NCBI GenBank assembly: GCA_001897155.1
Contig: MKSF01000008.1
Location: forward strand, 60,287 to 124,286
Reading direction: 5' to 3'
Source: Bacteroidetes bacterium 47-18
GTDB taxonomy: Bacteria; Bacteroidota; Bacteroidia; Chitinophagales; Chitinophagaceae
Length of the DNA: 64,000 bases
The position numbers and the translations under genes were made by a program. The notes below the pieces were generated by a model, which searched no databases, was not told where the DNA came from, and saw only the letters and a list, made by a program, of their open reading frames with translations. Within the stretch, counting starts at the first letter, position 1, and each line of letters starts with the position of its first letter. Below, in pieces: positions 8,904-15,656 of the stretch.

Positions 8904-8938
8904 ATAAGGCAGACCTATTGACGGTCTGCCTTATTTTG
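8904..8938 (+). terminator. Terminator of array member 2
   Basis: ATAAGGCAGACC pairs with GGTCTGCCTTAT across a seven-base loop, followed by TTTT. The same hairpin with a changed loop follows member 4 (10960-10994), and a related core follows members 3 and 5. The CGGGATGTATATAAGGC lead-in is also shared with member 4. Confidence 0.85.
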
Positions 8939-9010
8939 CTTAATTTTGATCTCCTGTCCACAAGGCAGATAAGTACACCGGGTAAATTTCTTAAAAAATC
9001 GGCCTGTACA

Positions 9011-9043
9011 CCCAAGGATTATCCTGCTCATTCCGTCTTTATA
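9011..9043 (+). repeat. Conserved upstream block of array member 3
   Basis: A 33-base block beginning CCCAAGGATTATCCTGCTC and ending TTCCGTCTTTATA lies 35 bases before the start of member 3. It recurs with one change at 11255-11287 before member 5 and contains the small palindrome AGGATTATCCT. It is either a duplicated promoter or operator region, or an mRNA leader element. Confidence 0.7.
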
Positions 9044-9078
9044 ATAACAGCTATTTTTTTACATTTTAAATCATACAT

Positions 9079-9912
9079 ATGAAAAGAATCCTTACAAGTA
9101 TCGCTTTATTATCCCTGGGCGGCTTTGCTGCCAACGCGCAGATTACAGCCGACCTGTCGATCCGGATCACCAGCCCTGAGCCAAATACTAAATTCAGTTG
9201 TGATGATGATCTGACGATACACTACGCGCTTAAAAACAATGGTCCTGACCCGATCGACCTGACAGGTGTTGACTCTACTATCCTGGTAGGTATCCAGGGT
9301 ACTATGGACAGTACCTTTATGTCGGGAAGCCAGAGTATGGTGAGCTTTAACCCTATAGGACAGTTTGCGCTGGCAGTGGACCAGGAAACTACCAACCAGA
9401 CCATTACCCGTAAAGTAAGGGATATTTTCCGTGTGCTGGAATACCCTATTCAGTCCAATGAATATGAATCCTTCCGGGATAATGTACGTTCCGGCCAGTT
9501 CCTCATTTTTGTTCAGACCATAGGTTTCGGTAACGGGGATGCTAATGACTACTGGCAGGAAGCGCCTAACTACGATGATCCTGTTGACAGCAATGATATC
9601 AAATATGTTCTGGTAGAGTTCGAATGTGCGCAAAGCGTAAAAGAGATCAACGCCAATACCTCTGCGCTGAATGTTTATCCGAATCCTGCGCTCAGTGGTG
9701 TAGCCAGCTTTGAATTTGAATTCAAAGGTAATGAGACCGCTACTGTTCGCGTATATGATGTAACCGGCCGTACTGTACTGACCCGGGAAGTTAAAGGTAC
9801 CGGTATGCAGACTGTCCAGGTAGATGTATCTTCCCTGAATGCAGGTATGTATAATATGGAGATCGCTACTGCGGATCGTCGTGGTGTAAGTAAATTTACT
9901 GTTTCCAGATAA
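9079..9912 (+). CDS. Secreted T9SS type A sorting-domain protein, array member 3
   Basis: A 277-residue paralogue, closest to member 2 over the signal peptide and body. Its sorting domain instead shares changes with member 4 (LTREVKGTGMQ rather than LTQEVKGTGVQ), a mosaic that points to recombination between members. The signal peptide runs to about residue 21, the cysteines are at SCDDD and FECAQ, and the variable segment reads FMSGSQSMVSF. It has its own terminator. The product is presumably exported by T9SS; function unknown. Confidence 0.85.
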   Translation: MKRILTSIALLSLGGFAANAQITADLSIRITSPEPNTKFSCDDDLTIHYALKNNGPDPIDLTGVDSTILVGIQGTMDSTFMSGSQSMVSFNPIGQFALAVDQETTNQTITRKVRDIFRVLEYPIQSNEYESFRDNVRSGQFLIFVQTIGFGNGDANDYWQEAPNYDDPVDSNDIKYVLVEFECAQSVKEINANTSALNVYPNPALSGVASFEFEFKGNETATVRVYDVTGRTVLTREVKGTGMQTVQVDVSSLNAGMYNMEIATADRRGVSKFTVSR

Positions 9913-9952
9913 GTTAAGAGTCATACCGCATTGTGCCGGTAAGGCGAACCGG

Positions 9953-9982
9953 AAAAGCAGACCATTACCGGTCTGCTTTTTT
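9953..9982 (+). terminator. Terminator of array member 3
   Basis: AAAAGCAGACC pairs with GGTCTGCTTTT, followed by TTG. It shares the GCAGACC/GGTCTGC core with the terminators of members 2, 4 and 5. Confidence 0.85.
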
Positions 9983-10086
9983 GTGATATATTAATAAGCT
10001 CTTTTAAGAAATGCCGTTGCTTCGGGAATTGTCGTACGCATTTCGTTTTTGAACCATACTATTTTTTTTACTCAACCAGGACGCAT

Positions 10087-10914
10087 ATGAAAAAACTATT
10101 TACAGGCATTGCATTATTATTTCTCCCTGCAGCGGGAGCCGTCGCACAAGTCAGTGCGGATCTGTCTATCAGGATCACCAGTCCCCAGCCTGATGCCATC
10201 ATAACCTGTTACGATGATCTGACCATCAGCTATACGCTGAAAAATAATGGCCCTGACCCTATTGATCTTACAGGTGCAGACTCTACTATTATAGTAGGCA
10301 TCCAGGGCACTATGGACAGTACGTTCAGTTTAGGAGGCCAGGACATGATAAGCTTTGATACTGTCGGTAAATTTGCATTGGGTGTTGATGAGGAAATGAC
10401 AGGCCAGACTGTTACCCGTAAGGTAAAAGATATTTTCAGAGTATGGAAATATCCTATCGAGCCCGGTACGTCACCTGAAATTTACAGGGAGAACGTACGT
10501 TCCGGCCGGTTTGTGCTTTATATTGAAACGCTGGGTTTTATTGACAGAGTGACCAGGCAGATGGCTTATAATTATAATGATGAGGTGGATACGAATGATA
10601 TCGGCTATGTAGTGGTATCATTTGACTGTGGTATTAACGTGAAAGAGATCAATGCGCATACTTCCGCACTGAATGTGTATCCTAACCCTGCTGTCAGTGG
10701 TGTTACCGGCTTTGAGTTTGAATTCAAAGGTAATGAGACCGCGACTGTTCGTGTATATGATGTAACCGGCCGTACTGTGCTGACCCGGGAAGTTAAAGGT
10801 ACCGGTATGCAGACTGTCCAGGTAGATGTATCTTCACTGAACGCAGGTATGTATAATATGGAGATCGCTACTGCGGATCATCGTGGTGTAAGCAAATTTA
10901 CCGTAGCTCAATAA
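10087..10914 (+). CDS. Secreted T9SS type A sorting-domain protein, array member 4
   Basis: A 275-residue paralogue whose body is clearly more diverged than members 1-3. It has RVWKYPIEPGTSPEIYRENVRSG and FIDRVTRQMAYNYNDEVDTND where members 1-3 carry RVLEYPIQSNEYE and FGNGDANNYWQEAPNYDDP. The cysteines are kept (ITCYDD, FDCGIN). The sorting domain is almost the same as member 3, including at the base level, while the body is not. This suggests the 3' end has been homogenised by conversion. Signal peptide to about residue 21, with the start ATG directly after GCAT. Role unknown. Confidence 0.85.
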   Translation: MKKLFTGIALLFLPAAGAVAQVSADLSIRITSPQPDAIITCYDDLTISYTLKNNGPDPIDLTGADSTIIVGIQGTMDSTFSLGGQDMISFDTVGKFALGVDEEMTGQTVTRKVKDIFRVWKYPIEPGTSPEIYRENVRSGRFVLYIETLGFIDRVTRQMAYNYNDEVDTNDIGYVVVSFDCGINVKEINAHTSALNVYPNPAVSGVTGFEFEFKGNETATVRVYDVTGRTVLTREVKGTGMQTVQVDVSSLNAGMYNMEIATADHRGVSKFTVAQ

Positions 10915-10959
10915 GATACTATTCTGCTTAACTGCTCCCGTTCCTACAACGGGATGTAT

Positions 10960-10994
10960 ATAAGGCAGACCATAAATTGGTCTGCCTTATTTTA
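10960..10994 (+). terminator. Terminator of array member 4
   Basis: ATAAGGCAGACC (10960-10971) pairs with GGTCTGCCTTAT (10979-10990), then TTTT. It is nearly identical to the terminator of member 2, loop aside. Confidence 0.87.
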
Positions 10995-11040
10995 TTTAGG
11001 CTGCTTTGAGAATTACAGTATACAGAATAGAAAAAAACTT

Positions 11041-11225
11041 TAGTGCCTATCTGCTTATGGGCAACAACCTTTTATTATATGGGTACGCTTTGCTGAGCAG
11101 TGTCCTTTCTGAGGCTCACATGCCGCTTTGGCTATAAAGGAACAGGTCATTCCGAACGGATGTGAGGCATCTCTTATAATAATTGGTCGCTTATAATGGC
11201 TTTGTTTCCTATATATAGATAGCAG
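11041..11225 (+). repeat. Dispersed non-coding repeat, copy A
   Basis: About 185 bases in the 405-base gap between array members 4 and 5 match, in inverted orientation, the segment at about 45130-45316. Shared stretches (read here on the plus strand) include ATTCCGAACGGATGTGAGGC, CATCTCTTATAATAATTGG and GGCTTTGTTTCCTATATA. No ORF of note lies inside. The rest of the gap holds the terminator of member 4 and the upstream block of member 5. It looks like a non-autonomous element or interspersed repeat; no terminal repeats or target duplication could be defined by eye. Confidence 0.8.
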
Positions 11226-11254
11226 TAAAACTTTTAAAAAAATTGACAGATATA

Positions 11255-11287
11255 CCCAAGGATTATCCTGCTCTTTCCGTCTTTATA
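11255..11287 (+). repeat. Conserved upstream block of array member 5
   Basis: This is the second copy of the 33-base block at 9011-9043, differing at one base (CTCTTTCC for CTCATTCC), 38 bases before the start used here for member 5. Its conservation exceeds that of the surrounding non-coding sequence, which suggests a recent duplication or a function. Confidence 0.7.
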
Positions 11288-11325
11288 CTAATAGAATGTT
11301 TTTTAACACTTAAAACTAAATGTAT

Positions 11326-12168
11326 ATGAAAAAAATCCTTACAAGCTTCGCTTTATTATCTTTCGGGGCTTTAGCCGCAAACGCACAGATAACTACTTCG
11401 GACTTGTCTGTCACCATTACCAGTCCTCAGCCTAATGCTGTATTTAACTGTGATGATGACCTGACCATCAGCTATACGTTGAAAAACAATGGTCCTGATC
11501 CCTTTGACCTGACCGGTGTTGATTCCACTATCCTGGTGGGTATCCAATGCTCTATGGACAGTACATACACTTCCGGGGGCAGGGATATGGTGAGCTTTAA
11601 CCCGATAGGAAAGTTTGCACTGGCAGTTAACCAGGAGGTTTCCCGGCAGACAAGGACGCGTAAAGTAAAAGACCTGTTTAATGTGTGGAAAGTCCCTTAC
11701 ACTGCGGGTGATCCGTTTACTACTTTCAGGAATAACCCCATTGCCGGTCATTACATCATTTATGTCCGGACCATTGGCTTCGGTAACGCTGATGCCAATA
11801 ATGTCTGGCAGGAAGCGCCTAATTATGAAGACCTGGTGGATACTAACAATTTAAGTGCTGTTGTAGTAGAATTCATTAAATGCCCTATCAGTGTCAGGGA
11901 GATCAATGCCAATACTGCAGCGCTGCATGTATATCCTAACCCTGCCGCCAACGGGCTGACCAGCTTTGAATTCGAGTTCAAAGGTAATGAAAGCGCAACG
12001 GTTCGGGTATATGACCTGACCGGCCGTACCTTATTGACACAGGAAGTAAAAGGTACCGGTATCCAGACCGTCCAGGTGGATGTATCTTCCCTGAATGCAG
12101 GTATGTACCAGCTGGAGATCGCTACAACCGATCGCCGTGGTGTAAGTAAATTTACTGTAGCTAAGTAA
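11326..12168 (+). CDS. Secreted T9SS type A sorting-domain protein, array member 5
   Basis: A 280-residue paralogue and the last of the array. An ATG two codons upstream (11320) exists, but 11326 gives the MKKILTS start shared with the other members. The body keeps NCDDDLTISYTLKNNGPDP, but the stretch after the RKVKDLF motif is diverged (NVWKVPYTAGDPFTTFRNNPIAG). It has a third cysteine (GIQCSMDS, where the others have GIQGTMDS) besides NCDDD and IKCPIS. The sorting domain starts at HVYPNPA and is slightly diverged (YDLTGRTLLTQ, MYQLEIATTD). Its terminator carries the array's shared core. Role unknown. Confidence 0.85.
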   Translation: MKKILTSFALLSFGALAANAQITTSDLSVTITSPQPNAVFNCDDDLTISYTLKNNGPDPFDLTGVDSTILVGIQCSMDSTYTSGGRDMVSFNPIGKFALAVNQEVSRQTRTRKVKDLFNVWKVPYTAGDPFTTFRNNPIAGHYIIYVRTIGFGNADANNVWQEAPNYEDLVDTNNLSAVVVEFIKCPISVREINANTAALHVYPNPAANGLTSFEFEFKGNESATVRVYDLTGRTLLTQEVKGTGIQTVQVDVSSLNAGMYQLEIATTDRRGVSKFTVAK

Positions 12169-12191
12169 CTTTAGCTATTATAGGAATAGAT

Positions 12192-12221
12192 CAGGGCAGA
12201 CCGGAAGGTCTGCCCTGTTTG
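12192..12221 (+). terminator. Terminator of array member 5
   Basis: CAGGGCAGACC pairs with GGTCTGCCCTG around GGAA, followed by TTTG. It lies between member 5 and the convergent MocR-like gene. Confidence 0.82.
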
Positions 12222-12229
12222 TTATTAGC

Positions 12230-13288
12230 TTAGTCGCTTTTCAGCTTATGCAGCAGCCTGGGCCGGAGCAGGAACTGCAGGTGGTATGCCAGCGAGGGCA
12301 GGTGAGTCGGAGCATGCATATTTTCCTTCATACGGCTTACCTGCTCCAATATGGACGGATGTGCCAGGATATAGCTGAACTGCTCACCGGCGATAAGCTG
12401 GTTATGGATGCAGGTGATGACATAATGCTTATAATCATAGAATTTACAAAGGTTCATCTTGTGCAGCAGGTTATCAGCGTGGATCACTATATTTTCAATG
12501 ATCAGTACGCCATGCCTGAAGCACAGCTCCATGAGGTTGATGATGGCGACCGGGTCCAATGCCAGCTCATCCAGGGTATTGTGCAGGTACAGGAATTTAA
12601 TGTTATCGTGTATTTCCAGGATCTGCTTAAGCTGTTCCAGTTGTAACCGCTTGTTACAGACCGGCAGGCTGATCAGCGTTATATCCAGGTTTGGCAGGTG
12701 TGCTGCCAGCGCGTTCCTGGCTTTGGGGCTGCCTATAATGCTGTCCGCGTTGTCCAGCAGCAAACGGCTCAGGATGTAGTTGCATTCGAATATTGAGCCG
12801 GCAAAGCCGATATGGGATGCTTCTGCATTGAAGCCCCATTTATGGTATACCCATTCCCGGAGCAGCTGGTGTGGAGGTGTTCCGTCATACTGCTGCAGGA
12901 ACCTGGCTTTAGCCTGCTGGTAGGCCGTTTCCTGCATCCTTATACCGGTGACAGGAAAATTATGGAGGGCCGCCTGCTTTAATTTGTAAGGTATATTATA
13001 AGCCGCCTGCCTGGACGGCCGGGTCTTTGCCATCGCTGTATTGACCTTTAATCCTTTTTGCGGGAAGCTGATCAGCCAGCCTTCCCATGCCAGCTCTTCC
13101 AGCGCCTTTACAACGGTATTCCTGTTCAGGCTGCACAGCGCCGCCAGCTGCCGGGAAGAAGGCAGCCAGTCTTGCAGCGCCTGGTTGAGGATACCTTCCT
13201 TAATGTGCTCCATCAGCGTCTGGTACTTGGGCTCCTGCTGTTTCCACCGGATATTCGTAAAATAGTGTATACTATCTGGACTATTCAT
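12230..13288 (-). CDS. GntR/MocR-like regulator with degenerate aminotransferase domain
   Basis: This 352-residue protein has an N-terminal GntR winged helix (about 20-90): QDWLPSSRQLAALCSLNRNTVVKALEELAWEGWL is the classic pattern. The rest resembles the aminotransferase-like effector domain of MocR regulators but is about 100 residues short. The MocR segment that binds pyridoxal phosphate normally reads like IEDDYD and later SFSKTLAPGLR with the Schiff-base lysine. The matching segments here read IIENIVIHAD and ITCIHNQLIAGEQFSYI, so the aspartate and lysine appear to be missing. It probably binds DNA but not as a normal PLP sensor. It is divergent from a TonB receptor and its first codons overlap an operator-like repeat. 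Confidence 0.75.
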   Translation of the reverse strand: MNSPDSIHYFTNIRWKQQEPKYQTLMEHIKEGILNQALQDWLPSSRQLAALCSLNRNTVVKALEELAWEGWLISFPQKGLKVNTAMAKTRPSRQAAYNIPYKLKQAALHNFPVTGIRMQETAYQQAKARFLQQYDGTPPHQLLREWVYHKWGFNAEASHIGFAGSIFECNYILSRLLLDNADSIIGSPKARNALAAHLPNLDITLISLPVCNKRLQLEQLKQILEIHDNIKFLYLHNTLDELALDPVAIINLMELCFRHGVLIIENIVIHADNLLHKMNLCKFYDYKHYVITCIHNQLIAGEQFSYILAHPSILEQVSRMKENMHAPTHLPSLAYHLQFLLRPRLLHKLKSD

Positions 13289-13321
13289 TTTTGCTTATAA
13301 TTGGACTATTGGTGTAGTCCA
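13277..13321. promoter_or_regulatory. Operator-like direct and inverted repeat between regulator and receptor
   Basis: TGGACTATT occurs at 13277-13285 and again at 13302-13310, 25 bases apart in direct orientation. The second copy starts a perfect inverted repeat TGGACTA-N6-TAGTCCA (13302-13321). The first copy lies in codons 2-4 of the regulator gene; the inverted repeat covers the -33 element of the receptor promoter. MocR regulators are known to bind direct-repeat sites, so this is a likely operator for the adjacent regulator. Confidence 0.7.
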
Positions 13322-13338
13322 GCAAAGCTATACTTTTG
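13309..13338 (+). promoter_or_regulatory. Promoter of the TonB-dependent receptor
   Basis: TTG (13309-13311), 19 bases, then TACTTTTG (13331-13338) fits the Bacteroidota consensus. The predicted start near 13345 leaves a leader of about 15 bases before ATG 13360. The -33 box lies inside the inverted repeat 13302-13321, so a bound protein would block it. Confidence 0.75.
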
Positions 13339-13359
13339 CTCCCAAATTATAAATGAGCA

Positions 13360-15210
13360 ATGAAAAAAACTTTATTGTCAGTAAGCTTCTTATGCAGCGG
13401 CCTAATGGTATATGCGCAGGAGCAGGCAGATACGCTGGACGGCGTGCGCTACAATATCGCTCCGCTGGTTAAAAGCGTACAGGAGTATAAGAATAAGCAG
13501 CAGCTGGTGCTGGATGAAACAGCGCTTAAATATTCCAATGCCACAACAGTGGACCAGCTGCTGCGCAGTGTAGCCGGCATAGACATCCGGCAGCGCGGAC
13601 CGGCAGGCGTACAAAGTGATATTGCCATAGACGGCGGTACCTTCGACCAGGTGATGCTGCTGGTCAACGGGCTGAAGATAGCAGACCCGCAGACAGGTCA
13701 TAATATGATGATGCTGCCTTTTGAGATCCAGAACCTGCAGCAGGTACAGGTGATCAAGGGTGCGGCGTCCAGCATGTACGGTGTCAACGCGCTTACGGGC
13801 GTGGTGAATGTTATAACCAAAGAGACGGACCGGAATTACCTGGATATTACCTTATCGGGAGGAAGCTCCTTAAAAAGGAACGAGCAGGAGCAGCTATACT
13901 ATAATTCAGGCGTGGTGCTGCAGGGAGGATTGAAGACGGGTAGTTTCTCCCATAATTTCAATGCCGGCTGGAAATACGGGAACGGCTACCGTCCCAATAC
14001 GGCCTATAACTCTCCCAATGCCTGGTATGATACCAGAGGCAGGATCGGGAAGCATCATTTGCACCTGATGGGCGGGTACCGGTATATGGACTTCGGGGCT
14101 AACGGCTTTTATGCCGCTCCCGGGGACAGCAACAGCCACGAGACCGTCCAGAATACGATCCTGGGGCTGAAGCACCTTGTACCGCTTCACAGGCAGCTTG
14201 TATGGACCAATGATGTTGTCTATAATTACAAGACGGATGACTATAAGTATATAAAGGAACCTGTGCTGGGACACAATAAGCATTTTCAGAATATCGTGAA
14301 CCTTACGTCCGCGCTGCAGTACAAAAGCAGGATCGGTACTGTAAAGCTGGGCCTGGAGTTCAGGAATGAGCAGCTGCACAGCAGCAACCTGGGCACGCAC
14401 CAGCGTTTCAATACCGGTGTGCTGTTCAATTATGACGTGCTCTTAGCGAAAAAGTGGTCTGTAGAAGCAGGCGCTTATGCCAACCAGCATTCCAGCTACG
14501 GCTTCCAGCTATATCCCAACCTGGGCATCGGTTATTTCCTGGGCAGCCATTCCAAGCTGATAGCCAATATCAGCTCCGGTCAGCGGCTGCCTACCTTTAC
14601 AGATCTTTATTACCAGCAGCGAGGTGTGATAGAGGGCAATGCCGGCCTGAAGCCGGAACAGGCCATCAATACCGAGATAGGCTACCAGGCGAAATGGCAG
14701 GAGATGCAGTTGAATACCTATGTCTTTTACAGGTCTATAGACCGCTTCATAGACTGGACAAAAGCCGATGTGAATGATGTATGGCGGCCTGCAAACTATC
14801 ACCAGCTGAATACCTGGGGATACCATATCTCCCTGTCCCAGGACCGTCAGTGGAACGATCATATAGCGGCCGGCTACAGGCTGGGATATAATTACCTGCA
14901 TCCCGACCTGAAAGAGCAGGAAGGCGGCATTATTTCAAGATATGCGGTGAATGCATTGCGGCATCACTTTATACTGAGCGTACATACCCTGCTTTGGGAC
15001 AGGCTGAAGCTGCAGGCGGGCGCCAGCTATCAGTCCCGTATCTCCTATAAGGATTACTGGCTGATGGATGCAAGCATCGTATATACCCGTTCGAAGTGGG
15101 AAGCAGGCTATAACGTTCAGAATTTAGCAAATGTGACCGTAACGGAGGCCGGAGCGAACCCGCTGCCCGGTACCTGGATGCAGCTATTTTTGAAATATGC
15201 TATCCGTTAA
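13360..15210 (+). CDS. TonB-dependent outer membrane receptor, BtuB-size
   Basis: The 616-residue product has a signal peptide (MKKTLLSVSFLCSGLMVYAQ). A plug domain (about 50-150) follows, with VDQLLRSVAGIDIRQRGPAGVQSDIAIDG and VIKGAASSMYGVNALTGVVNVIT. A 22-strand-type barrel ends in an aromatic residue pattern (MQLFLKYAIR). The small size is like BtuB or siderophore receptors; there is no carboxypeptidase-like N-terminal domain, no SusC length and no SusD partner. It imports some scarce nutrient across the outer membrane using TonB energy; the ligand is not known. Control by the divergent MocR-like regulator is inferred from the operator layout. Confidence 0.88.
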   Translation: MKKTLLSVSFLCSGLMVYAQEQADTLDGVRYNIAPLVKSVQEYKNKQQLVLDETALKYSNATTVDQLLRSVAGIDIRQRGPAGVQSDIAIDGGTFDQVMLLVNGLKIADPQTGHNMMMLPFEIQNLQQVQVIKGAASSMYGVNALTGVVNVITKETDRNYLDITLSGGSSLKRNEQEQLYYNSGVVLQGGLKTGSFSHNFNAGWKYGNGYRPNTAYNSPNAWYDTRGRIGKHHLHLMGGYRYMDFGANGFYAAPGDSNSHETVQNTILGLKHLVPLHRQLVWTNDVVYNYKTDDYKYIKEPVLGHNKHFQNIVNLTSALQYKSRIGTVKLGLEFRNEQLHSSNLGTHQRFNTGVLFNYDVLLAKKWSVEAGAYANQHSSYGFQLYPNLGIGYFLGSHSKLIANISSGQRLPTFTDLYYQQRGVIEGNAGLKPEQAINTEIGYQAKWQEMQLNTYVFYRSIDRFIDWTKADVNDVWRPANYHQLNTWGYHISLSQDRQWNDHIAAGYRLGYNYLHPDLKEQEGGIISRYAVNALRHHFILSVHTLLWDRLKLQAGASYQSRISYKDYWLMDASIVYTRSKWEAGYNVQNLANVTVTEAGANPLPGTWMQLFLKYAIR

Positions 15211-15336
15211 ATATATTGCGACATACCTTGTCGCCTGCAGGTGTTTACTTTGTAAAGCAAATACGGCAGGGGTATCTTACCTGCTGTATTGCAATACAGG
15301 ACTGCAGCTAATGGGTTAGTGAATATAGCTCCTGAG

Positions 15337-15365
15337 AAGAGGCTTTCTAAAAAGCCTCTTTTTTG
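15337..15365 (+). terminator. Terminator of the TonB-dependent receptor
   Basis: AAGAGGCTT and AAGCCTCTT pair, followed by a run of T, 127 bases after the receptor stop codon. Confidence 0.75.
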
Positions 15366-15520
15366 TTATATTGGCTTGTCTATCACATTAGGCCTGTCTG
15401 GTCATATTGAGCTTTTGTTGCCACATTGAGCCTGTCGAAATGTGATATGCATGTATAAGCAACCCTGTCATATGGAACTCAACCGAAATATTGACAGCGT
15501 TGCTTATTTTTTAGACAGCC
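15345..15520. repeat. Composite repeat with CATTGAGCCTGTCG units and hairpin, copy 1
   Basis: This stretch matches 24906-25060 in order. It starts with TCTAAA..GCCTCTT, then has two diverged units and one perfect CATTGAGCCTGTCGAAATG (15424-15442), then a hairpin GCAACCCTGTC (15459-15469) / GACAGCGTTGC (15493-15503), then TTATTTTTTAG. It fills most of the 446-base gap 15211-15656, which holds no convincing gene. The unit resembles short interspersed palindromic sequences; whether these move or act on RNA is unknown. Confidence 0.75.
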
Positions 15521-15587
15521 ATGTTTTTTAGGATAGATGGCAAGGAAAATACGTTGCTTATTGTAATATGGGCATCAGAAAATAACT

Positions 15588-15616
15588 AAAGGCTGACCTC
15601 AGATGGTCAGCCTTTG
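15588..15616 (-). terminator. Terminator of the large T9SS protein gene
   Basis: AAAGGCTGACC pairs with GGTCAGCCTTT around TCAGAT. On the minus strand an A/T-rich stretch containing TTATTTT follows. It sits 41 bases beyond the stop codon at 15657. Confidence 0.7.
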
Positions 15617-15656
15617 CTTATTCAGCGGGCCTGGAATTGGTTGCCAGCTTTAGTAT

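Noticed and set aside
9109..9924. 271-codon minus-strand frame opposite array member 3
   Set aside because: It mirrors the biased codon use of the plus-strand gene, has no signal or domain of its own, and matching but broken frames lie opposite the other members.
15211..15656. Small gene in the gap after the TonB receptor
   Set aside because: All frames are short and are explained by the composite repeat and two terminators.
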